Positions 57,493 through 64,000 of a stretch of 64,000 nt of DNA are shown here, one piece after another. The notes beneath the pieces were generated by a model. That model was not told the DNA's origin and did no database searches. It worked only from the letters and a program-made list of their open reading frames with translations. A program made the position numbers and the translations under genes. The number at the start of each line of letters is the position of its first letter. Position 1 is the first letter of the stretch. The stretch is from Massilia oculi (GTDB taxonomy: Bacteria > Pseudomonadota > Gammaproteobacteria > Burkholderiales > Burkholderiaceae_D), in contig NZ_CP029343.1 of NCBI RefSeq assembly GCF_003143515.1, forward strand, positions 4,340,001 through 4,404,000, in the 5' to 3' direction.

Positions 57493-59345
57493 TGTACGTC
57501 GGAGGCGGTACGGACGTCGAATTCGACCTTCCAGCGCTGGCCGTCACGGGCGACAGCCGCCAGTTCCAGCGTGCCCGCGTCAGTCGCCAGCGCATGCAGT
57601 TTGACCTGCACGACTTCGCCGGCCACACGGCCCTCGGCCGGCAAGGTGGCCTGGATCTCGTTCAGTTCCTGCAGTTCGTCCGGGCCCCAGAATTCCAGCA
57701 CCTCGCCGATGCGGTCCTGGCGGCGCACGGTGGAGCCGAAGAAGCGGAAGGTCACCGGCTCGCCGATCACCAGGCCGAATTCCTGGCCGGGGAGTTCGAG
57801 CTCGCTGCCTTCTTCCATGCCGAACGGCGCCACGCACAAGGCTTCCAGCGGCGGCTCCATGCCGGGAATCGCCGGCATCGACGATTCGACGCCGACGTAA
57901 TAGGAACGCGCCGTGCCGCCGCGGATGCGCACGCCGCCGCCACGCCGCGCGTAGCTGAAATAGGCCGCGCCGCGCGCGACGGCCAGGTCCAGGTCGGCGC
58001 CTTCGAGCATGCGCGCCGGTTCCGCGCCTTCCATGTACAGCCAGTCGTTGATGGTGTCCATCACGCGCTGTGCCAGGATGCCGGACTTGAACACGCCGCC
58101 GTTGAACAGCACCGCGCTCGGATGCAGGAAGCTGTGCTCCGCATTCACGCGGCCCGGGAAACCTTCGAGTTCGGCGGTGGCGCCGGCCTGGCGCGCCAGG
58201 AAGGCGGCCAGGTGGCGCGTGATCGCGGCGTCCTGCGCATACGGCAGGCCGAGCTGGGTCAGGCCGGCGCGGGCGCGCACGGCAGGACGCGCCGACGCTT
58301 CCACGCGCGGGAAGAACCCGTCGGTGATGAAGGAGGTGACTTCTTCTCGCGTGAGTTCGGTGCGAATCGAGCCGCCGATCAGCTTCGAGCCGCGGCTCGG
58401 CACGACGATCGGATGGGCGGTGGCGTTCGGATTGGCCAGCAGTTCTTCCTTGGCGCTGCGGCAGCCATAGGTGAGGGCGCGCATCTGCCAGGCGTCCAGT
58501 TGCGTCCCATTGGTGGCCAGCTTGCGCGCCACGAAGTGGGCCAGGGCCAGGTCCATATTGTCGCCGCCCAGCAGGATGTGGTCGCCCACGGCCACGCGGT
58601 GCGGTTCGAGCTTGCCGTCGCGTTCCAGGATCGCGATCAGCGAAAAGTCGCTGGTGCCGCCACCGACGTCGACCACCAGGATGATGTCGCCCGGTGCTAC
58701 CTGCTTGCGCCAGCGGCCGCCACTGCCCTGGATCCAGCTGTACAGGGCCGCCTGCGGCTCTTCCAGCAGGGTGGGGGCGAAGCCGGCCTGGCGCGCCGCT
58801 TCAGCGGTCAGTTCGCGCGCGGCCGGGTCGAACGAGGCGGGGATGGTGACCGTGACCGATTGCTGGTCGAACGGCGCTTCCGGGTGCGCCGTGTTCCAGG
58901 CCTGGCGCAGGTGTTCGAGGTAGCGGGTCGAAGCGGCCAGCGGCGACACCTTGGTGACTTCTTCAGGCGCGTCCTGCGGCAGGATCGCGGCGCGGCGGTC
59001 TACGCCAGGGTGGCACAGCCAGCTCTTGGCCGACGACACCAGGCGGATCGGCGTGGTGGCGCCGCGGCTGCGCGCCATTTCGCCGGCGACGGCCGTCTCA
59101 TCAAACTGGCTCCAGGGCAGGGCGCGTTCGCCGGCCGGCATCTCGTCCGGGTGCGGCAGGTAGAGGAAGGACGGCAGCAGCGGCAGCGCCTCGATCGTGC
59201 CGGGGGCGGTCAGCTGCGGGATCGGCAGCACCGCGTCGACGGCCTTCTCGCCATCGCTGGCCTGCAGGTCGACATAGGAGAGGGCGCTGTGGGTGGTGCC
59301 CAGGTCGATGCCGATGGCATAGCGTGCGTTGTCGGGCTGGCTCAC
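57489..59345 (-). CDS. Hsp70-family protein (DnaK-like, 618 aa)
   Basis: An Hsp70-fold ATPase with phosphate 1 GIDLGTTHSALSYVDL, phosphate 2 ILVVDVGGGTSDFSLIA, LLGGDNMDLALAHFVARKL and adenosine motif LFNGGVFKSGILAQRVMD. The nucleotide-binding domain is larger than DnaK's, with insertions, while the C-terminal part is short. It is not the housekeeping DnaK: no dnaJ or grpE is near. It lies between DUF2760 and the larger Hsp70, with ATGA overlaps at both ends, so the three are surely made together. Confidence 0.92.
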   Translation of the reverse strand: MSQPDNARYAIGIDLGTTHSALSYVDLQASDGEKAVDAVLPIPQLTAPGTIEALPLLPSFLYLPHPDEMPAGERALPWSQFDETAVAGEMARSRGATTPIRLVSSAKSWLCHPGVDRRAAILPQDAPEEVTKVSPLAASTRYLEHLRQAWNTAHPEAPFDQQSVTVTIPASFDPAARELTAEAARQAGFAPTLLEEPQAALYSWIQGSGGRWRKQVAPGDIILVVDVGGGTSDFSLIAILERDGKLEPHRVAVGDHILLGGDNMDLALAHFVARKLATNGTQLDAWQMRALTYGCRSAKEELLANPNATAHPIVVPSRGSKLIGGSIRTELTREEVTSFITDGFFPRVEASARPAVRARAGLTQLGLPYAQDAAITRHLAAFLARQAGATAELEGFPGRVNAEHSFLHPSAVLFNGGVFKSGILAQRVMDTINDWLYMEGAEPARMLEGADLDLAVARGAAYFSYARRGGGVRIRGGTARSYYVGVESSMPAIPGMEPPLEALCVAPFGMEEGSELELPGQEFGLVIGEPVTFRFFGSTVRRQDRIGEVLEFWGPDELQELNEIQATLPAEGRVAGEVVQVKLHALATDAGTLELAAVARDGQRWKVEFDVRTASDVQ

Positions 59346-59932
59346 AGTTCCACCTCCGCCGGGGCCAGCACGCGCGCATCGTGGCTCTCGGCCAGTTGCG
59401 GCAGCGTGACCTTGGCCGCGCGCCAGCCGCGATGGCTCAAGGTGCCGGTGAACGGCGCCTTGCCGACCACGTTGCCGGTCAGGCGCACGCTGGCGGCGTC
59501 GAAGCCTTCGTTCAGGGTGACGCGGCTGCCTTCGGATTCAGGGCGCACCGGCTCGATCGCGAAATGCTCGCGCAGCACGCGCGCGCAGCCTTCGTGCACG
59601 ACGCGGGCGGCGGCGCCGATGTCGGCGTCCGAATAAGCGGAGAGGTTTTCGTGGGCGAAGTCGATCAGGCGGGCTTCGCGCTGGAATAGGCTCAGCAGTT
59701 GCAGGGCCGAATCCGGGCTGGGCGCGCGCAGTGGCGCCGGGGCTGGCGCTGGACTCGGGACAGGGGCCGGGGCAGGGGCTGGAGCCGGGGCAGGCGCCGG
59801 CGCGGCGGTCGGGCCGACGCCGTCATCGCGCACGCGCGCGGCGAACTCGGCGTCGCCGAGCGACTTGAACAGGGCGCCGAAGGCGATCGACAGGCGGCTG
59901 AAGAAACCGGGCAGATTGGAAGGTGTGCTCAT
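59342..59932 (-). CDS. DUF2760 protein
   Basis: A 196-aa protein. After a helical N-terminus (FFSRLSIAFGALFKSLGD) comes an Ala-Pro repeat (about residues 44-70), then the DUF2760 region: ALQLLSLFQREARLIDFAHE, DADIGAAARVVHEGCARVL and SHRGWRAAKVTLPQLAES at the end. The family is regularly found with two Hsp70-like genes, and its role is not known. ATG 59932 has only a weak ribosome site; an in-frame ATG lies 13 codons upstream at 59971. Confidence 0.88.
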   Translation of the reverse strand: MSTPSNLPGFFSRLSIAFGALFKSLGDAEFAARVRDDGVGPTAAPAPAPAPAPAPAPVPSPAPAPAPLRAPSPDSALQLLSLFQREARLIDFAHENLSAYSDADIGAAARVVHEGCARVLREHFAIEPVRPESEGSRVTLNEGFDAASVRLTGNVVGKAPFTGTLSHRGWRAAKVTLPQLAESHDARVLAPAEVEL

Positions 59933-60057
59933 TTTTTCTTGGTAATCAGGTGCGGGATGGCTGGTTGTCATGTCGGACAATGGGAGAGCCACCCCCGGAA
60001 AAAGGCGAATCATACCAGTTGGCGCCTGTTTTTCGCGCTGACAACTGGCTGGAAAGT

Positions 60058-60477
60058 TTATTCGACGATACGGGCGCCGCCCAGCAAGGCAGCCGAATAA
60101 TCGGTGAAATCGTCCAGGCCGCGCTTGACGATGGTCACCAGGGCTGGCAGCGGCGATGCTTGATGATCCCATTCGGCGCGGCAGAACTCGCCGGTGCGCT
60201 TGAGATCCTCGGCCAGGGTGGGTGCGATCCAGCCGTGTTCGGCCAGCAGGGTGATGACTTCGCGTTCATCCTGCGGCAGGCCGAGGCGGGCGTTGCCGAT
60301 CACATAATCGCCCATCTCGATCGCGGCTTCCCAGGCGCGGATCACGTTCAGGGTAGCGGCATCCTGGCGCGTGATGTCTTCAGAGAAAGTATTCGGGTCT
60401 TTTTCATACTCGTCGCGGGCACGCCGGCAGCAGCGTTCGATGGTGCCGGCCTTGCTGACCAGAATGTCGTCATCCAT
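60058..60477 (-). CDS. HepT-like (DUF86) protein with altered RNase motif, no MntA partner
   Basis: A 139-aa protein of the HepT/MntA type VII toxin-antitoxin family. The N-terminal helices (VSKAGTIERCCRRARDEYEK; FSEDITRQDAATLNVIRAWEAA) match well. The RNase motif RX4HXY appears as R100-AEWD-H105-Q-A107: the Tyr that MntA modifies is replaced by Ala. GGAG precedes ATG 60477. No nucleotidyltransferase antitoxin gene is found on either side. It may be an inactive or rewired remnant. The 175 bases upstream contain nothing else recognisable. Confidence 0.72.
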   Translation of the reverse strand: MDDDILVSKAGTIERCCRRARDEYEKDPNTFSEDITRQDAATLNVIRAWEAAIEMGDYVIGNARLGLPQDEREVITLLAEHGWIAPTLAEDLKRTGEFCRAEWDHQASPLPALVTIVKRGLDDFTDYSAALLGGARIVE

Positions 60478-60652
60478 GGCGTCTCCGTGTCGGTGGTCGT
60501 CGTGCGCCCCACAAGGGCGCAACCATGCAGATGGTGCCAGTACGTCAATAATCAAGGCGCGGCGCCCGTCCTGTCCCGATCATGCGACCAAGGTCCAATT
60601 GTCCGAACTCTGCGAGCGGTCGAGCATCTGACAGGCATGCCAGGGAGATGTC

Positions 60653-61246
60653 ATGAAGCTCGAAGGAAAGGTTGCCGTCATCACCGGCGCCACCATCGGC
60701 ATCGGCAAGGAAATCGCGCTCGCCTATGCGCGCGAAGGCGCGCGCGTCGCCATCGCCGGCCTCGACCCGGAGGCGGCCGCAGGCGATTCACCTCGACGGC
60801 GCCTTCCTCGCCACACGCGCCCGCGTGCGGCATATGTACGCGGGCGGGCGCGGCGGCAGCATCATCTATATCGGTTCCGTGCACTCGAAGGTAGCGTCGG
60901 TGCGCAAGTCGGCCCATGTCACGGCCAGGCACGGGCTGGAGGCCTGACCAGGGCCATGGCCAAGAAAAGCGCGAAGCATGGCGTGCGCGCCAACCCGATC
61001 GCGCCGGGTTTCGTGCGCACGCCCCTGGTCGACAAGCAGATTCCGGAGCAGGCGCGCGAGCTGGGCATCTCCGAGGACGAGGTCATCCGGAACGTGATGC
61101 TCAGGGAAGCCGTCGATGGCGAGTTCACGACCGTCCAGGACGTTGCCCGGGTCGCGCTGTTCTTCGCCGCATTCCTCTCCAATGCGCTCACCGGCCAGTC
61201 GCTGATCGTGAGCCATGGGTGGTTCATGACGTGGACCACGATATAA
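60653..61246 (+). pseudogene. broken 3-hydroxybutyrate dehydrogenase (SDR) gene
   Basis: The N-terminus is intact ([20 protein letters not shown], the NAD loop). After DPEAAA near 60781 roughly 60-70 residues are missing, and the family continues in another frame with [20 protein letters not shown] and [16 protein letters not shown] up to HGLEA at 60947, then returns to the first frame with [20 protein letters not shown] and FVRTPLVDKQIPEQARELGI. The active-site YxxxK region is damaged (SAHVTARHG instead of SAYVTAKHG). A net internal deletion plus a single-base frame change inactivate it. Confidence 0.85.
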
Positions 61247-61258
61247 GGGGGCCGCCAC

Positions 61259-62392
61259 GTGAACGCACCCTACGAGCTCGATACCAGGCTCGAAGAACGC
61301 CTGTCGAGAAAGCTGCTGGATGTGTTCATCCGGGCCGGCATCGTGTTCGGTCTGGCGCTGCTGAGCTACCGCATCTTCTCCCCCTTCCTGTCGCTGATGG
61401 CCTGGTCGGTGATCCTGGCGGTGACCTTGTATCCGGCGCACCAGAAGCTGGCCCAGCGCCTGCGGGGCAAGCAGGGACTGGCGGCGACGCTGCTGGTGCT
61501 GGTCGTCGTCGTCGCGATCGGGGCGCCCACGGCGATCCTGATGACCTCGCTCGGTCAATCGCTGCAGGAAGCCGTCGACAGCGTCCGCGCGGGCACCCTG
61601 AGGGTGCCCGCGCCGTCACCCGGCGTAGCCGACTGGCCGCTGGTCGGCAAGCGCATCCACGACGTGTGGCTGGAGGCTTCCGCCGACCTGCCGGCGCTGC
61701 TGCGCAGCAGGCATGCGCAGGTGGCCGACCTGACCAGGAGGGCGCTGCAGGCGGTGGCCGGCATCGCCGGCGCGATGCTGCTGTTGCTGTTCTCGTTCAT
61801 TGTCGCCGGCATCATCATGGCCTGGGGGCGGGCCAGCGCCAACGGCATCCGGGCCATCTTCGTGCGCATGGCGGGCATCGAGCGCGGCGAAGAGTTCGTC
61901 GTGCTGTGCACGGCGACCATCCGCGCGGTGGCCCTGGGCGTGCTGGGCGTGGCCCTGCTCCAGGCCATCGTGGTCGGCCTGGTGTTCGTCGTCGCCGACG
62001 TGCCGTTCGCCGGCCTGCTGTCCCTGCTCGTCCTGGTGCTGGGCGTGGTGCAGGTGCCGGCCCTCCTGGCGACCCTGCCAGTGATCATCTATATGTGGAG
62101 CAGCGGCGACTACGGCAACACGCAGGCGATCACGTATTCCGTGCTGCTGTTGCTTGCCGGCTCGCTCGACAATGTGCTCAAGCCGCTGCTGCTGGGGCGC
62201 GGCGTGAATGCCCCGATGCCGGTGATCCTGCTCGGCGCCCTGGGCGGCCTGGCCAGCGCCGGCCTGGTGGGCATGTTCGTGGGCGCGGTCTTCCTTGCCC
62301 TGAGCTACCAGGCCTTCATGTGGTGGGTGGCGAACAGCCCCGATGCCGTGGCGCCGCCTGCGCCAGCGCCAGTGCCGGCGGCGCCGGAGTAG
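61259..62392 (+). CDS. AI-2E family transporter (YdiK/PerM type)
   Basis: A 377-aa inner-membrane protein with the family layout: helices near residues 25-75 (VFGLALLSYRIFSPFLSLMA and others), a soluble section, then several long helices ending in QVPALLATLPVIIYMWSSGD and SLDNVLKPLLLGRGVNAPMP. The start is GTG 61259 after AAGGGG. The family is named for autoinducer-2 export, but most members have no demonstrated substrate. It sits upstream of what was once an efflux operon (see the next two entries). The C-terminus is Ala/Pro-rich. Confidence 0.85.
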   Translation: MNAPYELDTRLEERLSRKLLDVFIRAGIVFGLALLSYRIFSPFLSLMAWSVILAVTLYPAHQKLAQRLRGKQGLAATLLVLVVVVAIGAPTAILMTSLGQSLQEAVDSVRAGTLRVPAPSPGVADWPLVGKRIHDVWLEASADLPALLRSRHAQVADLTRRALQAVAGIAGAMLLLLFSFIVAGIIMAWGRASANGIRAIFVRMAGIERGEEFVVLCTATIRAVALGVLGVALLQAIVVGLVFVVADVPFAGLLSLLVLVLGVVQVPALLATLPVIIYMWSSGDYGNTQAITYSVLLLLAGSLDNVLKPLLLGRGVNAPMPVILLGALGGLASAGLVGMFVGAVFLALSYQAFMWWVANSPDAVAPPAPAPVPAAPE

Positions 62393-62394
62393 CC

Positions 62395-62767
62395 GTGTGC
62401 GCCGCGCCCGGCAGGCGGTCAGGCGGGAATGCGCTGGCGCTGGCAGGCGCGGCGCTGCTGGGCGCCTGTACGGCGGCCGGGCCCGACTTCGAACGTCCTG
62501 ATATGCCGGCCGCGCTGGCCGGCTGGGACGGCGGCTCGCTGGCCTCGCTGAACACGCGCGCCGGCGCGCAGGGAAGCGCATCGATCCAGCAATGGTGGCG
62601 CGGCTTCGACGATCCCGTGCCCGACGCGCTGATCGCCGAGGCCCAGCGCGTGAACCCGACGGTACGCGCCGCCGGCCTGCGCATCATGGAGGCACGCGCC
62701 GAACTCGGGATCGCCGGCAGCACGCGCTATCCGCAGGGACAACAGCTCAGCGGCGAACTGCTGCGCG
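62395..62767 (+). pseudogene. truncated outer-membrane efflux lipoprotein (NodT/OprM family), N-terminal fragment
   Basis: GTG 62395, with GGAG 5 bases before it, starts a lipoprotein: LAGAALLGACTAAGPDFERP is the lipobox and the usual start of efflux channels. It continues normally with IQQWWRGFDDPVPDALIAEA and TVRAAGLRIMEARAELGIAG, then stops resembling the family at GELLRV near 62765. Only about 125 of the roughly 480 expected residues remain. The frame carries on into unrelated sequence to 63084. Confidence 0.8.
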
Positions 62768-63229
62768 TTGATCCACCCGGCTTTCTACCTGTCCGCCATC
62801 ATCAAGTCGGTGCTGCTGGGCCAGCAGGCCGGCGCCACGGGCGCGCGCTCGGCGGGGCGGATGCTGGTCGGTTCGACGCTGGCGGGCGCGGGCATGGCGG
62901 TCGTGGCCTGGTCCGGCCTGGCGGTGTGGCCGACCCTGTGGATGCTGGTGCCGTGGATGGCCGCCGCCGCGCTCTGGAGCGGAGCCCGGATTTTTGGCCT
63001 CAAGGCCTCGGCGCTGCCGCCCCCGTTCTGGAGCAATGCCCTGGTGACCATGCTGATCCTGCTGGGCCCGGCGATCGAGGATAGCGTGGTGGGGAAGGAC
63101 GTCGGCCATGCTTCGCTGGTGCGGATGAGCCTGTTCGTCGTTCTCGCGCTGTATGCCTGGGCCATCGTGTGGGTGCTGGAAGGCTGGCGCGCGTCAAGGT
63201 CGTTGCGGAGCTGTCGGTTTGAGTCATAA
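62768..63229 (+). pseudogene. C-terminal fragment of a DUF2955-like membrane protein
   Basis: From about 62771 the sequence HPAFYLSAIIKSVLLGQQAG, MLVGSTLAGAGMAVVAWSGL and PFWSNALVTMLILLGPAIED resembles the second half of DUF2955/FUSC-like inner-membrane proteins, which usually occur with HlyD adaptors and outer-membrane channels. There is no start codon of its own in a sensible place (TTG 62768 is open but mid-domain). It is fused to the lipoprotein fragment upstream, so a deletion probably removed the material between them. Confidence 0.65.
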
Positions 63230-63310
63230 GGCGTTTAATTTTAGTCAATACCAGTGACCTGATTGGTATAGCCAAATTGAATAGGTCTTGCAAAACACGA
63301 CTCCAGCGAG

Positions 63311-63330
63311 TACTGTATGTTTATACAGTA
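63311..63330. promoter_or_regulatory. LexA (SOS) box
   Basis: TACTGTATGTTTATACAGTA, with the core CTGTATGTTTATACAG at 63313-63328, is a perfect inverted repeat in its outer arms and matches the E. coli SOS consensus CTGTATATATATACAG at 14 of 16 positions. It ends 21 bases before imuA ATG 63352. Confidence 0.93.
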
Positions 63331-63351
63331 TTTGTCTGATAAGCCTGATCC

Positions 63352-64000
63352 ATGAACCACTCAGCCATCCTTGCCGCACCCGAGGCAGTGCACCCATCGC
63401 TGTGGCGCGCGTCGCAGTTGGCGCATGCCGATACGCGCTGCATCGATACCGGCCACCCAACGCTCTCGAGCCAGCTTCCCGGCGGGGGCTGGCCCGGCGG
63501 CACCCTGGTCGACCTGCACTTGCAGCAGCCCGGCATCGGCGAGATGCGCCTGTTGCGGCCGGCCCTGGCCGCCTGCGCCGAACGCCGCATCGTGCTGCTG
63601 CAGCCGCCCCATCCACCCCAGGCCCTGGCGCTTGCCGCGCTCGGCCTGGAGCCATCGCAGTTGCTGTGGCTGCGCACGACGCGCACTGCGGATGCACTCT
63701 GGGCGGCCGAGCAGGTGTTGCGTAGCGGTAGTTGCGGCGCCTTGCTGTTCTGGGCCAACCATATGCGTAACGACAGCCTGCGCCGCCTGCACCTGGCGGC
63801 GCAAGGCGGCGAAACGCTGTTTTTCATGCTCCGTCCGCTGGCGGCGGCGCAAGATGCATCTCCCGCGCCTTTGCGTCTTGCGCTGCGGCCGGCGGCCGGC
63901 GGCATGCATATCGACTTCGTCAAACGTCGGGGACCGCAGCGCGAGGCGCCGCTGTTCCTTCCTCTTGGATCTTCACTACTGCAACGCCATGCGCCTCTGG
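63352..64000 (+). CDS. imuA: translesion DNA synthesis-associated protein ImuA (5' part)
   Basis: At least 216 codons are open to the right edge. The RecA-like core has LSSQLPGGGWPGGTLVDLHL (glycine-rich loop) and ERRIVLLQPPHPPQALALAALGLEPSQLLWLRT, followed by GALLFWANHMRNDSLRRLHLAAQ and LRPAAGGMHIDFVKRRG. The family forms the SOS-controlled imuA-imuB-dnaE2 mutagenesis cassette, and the LexA box just upstream fits. imuB and dnaE2 would lie beyond the window. Confidence 0.9.
   Translation, partial: MNHSAILAAPEAVHPSLWRASQLAHADTRCIDTGHPTLSSQLPGGGWPGGTLVDLHLQQPGIGEMRLLRPALAACAERRIVLLQPPHPPQALALAALGLEPSQLLWLRTTRTADALWAAEQVLRSGSCGALLFWANHMRNDSLRRLHLAAQGGETLFFMLRPLAAAQDASPAPLRLALRPAAGGMHIDFVKRRGPQREAPLFLPLGSSLLQRHAPL

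Noticed and set aside
57066..59636. Open frame of 856 codons opposite the Hsp70 genes
   Set aside because: Shadow of the Hsp70 genes; low-complexity Arg/Ala/His sequence.
59750..59810. Repetitive GC-rich block, at first thought to be a tandem repeat locus
   Set aside because: It encodes the Ala-Pro linker of the DUF2760 protein, in frame and without exact repeat units.

Overview
The window is high-GC chromosomal DNA from a betaproteobacterium, most likely Oxalobacteraceae close to Massilia. I judge this from the protein style, the HexR-controlled Entner-Doudoroff genes, the Bug-type solute receptor, the PHB-depolymerase-like esterase and the DUF2760/Hsp70 cluster. No database search was run. 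No rRNA, tRNA or CRISPR array is visible. Both edges cut genes: a GAF-domain protein on the left and imuA on the right.

Layout. 1-4 kb: GAF protein end, an unknown exported protein, then zwf-hexR. 3.8-7.7 kb: a two-component pair (RsbRD-type kinase and receiver), a cytosolic chemoreceptor and a lone receiver. 7.8-10.6 kb: a catalase-like protein with cytochrome b561, and an esterase. 10.6-16.6 kb: pgi and a gluconolactonase facing edd-eda. Four 15-bp HexR-type boxes sit before zwf (two), pgi and edd, so the region reads as one HexR regulon for glucose 6-phosphate breakdown. 16.6-21.8 kb: a beta-helix protein and two tandem chemoreceptors that share an almost identical signalling block.

22.1-33.5 kb is the most interesting part. 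It is a tightly packed seven-gene operon: serine hydrolase, enolase-superfamily epimerase (DgcA-like), POT-type peptide transporter, TonB receptor, DUF1611 protein (DgcN-like), second serine hydrolase and M19 dipeptidase. An XRE-cupin regulator diverges from it across a long inverted repeat. The set looks like uptake and breakdown of D-amino-acid-containing peptides, perhaps murein peptides.

33.5-47.4 kb: a low-GC PLD-like gene attached to the end of a MacAB-type ABC operon, then rpiA, a lipoprotein, yggX, argA, hrpA, and a TetR regulator whose apparent operator is repeated before an unlisted 36-residue membrane protein. A PRC-barrel protein, a 33-residue ORF and a Tat-exported short-chain dehydrogenase follow. 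47.6-49.7 kb: a complete IS1595-type insertion with an 8-bp target duplication, sitting in the U-tract of the terminator of a Bug receptor gene. 49.8-54.6 kb: an unknown exported protein, a DUF4230 protein, a methyltransferase and a P-type ATPase. 54.6-60 kb: DUF2760 protein and two Hsp70-like proteins as one overlapping operon. 60-63.2 kb is decaying: a HepT-like protein without its antitoxin and with an altered motif, a broken 3-hydroxybutyrate-dehydrogenase gene, an intact AI-2E family permease, and an outer-membrane efflux lipoprotein fused by deletion to the tail of a DUF2955-like protein. imuA follows behind a near-consensus LexA box.
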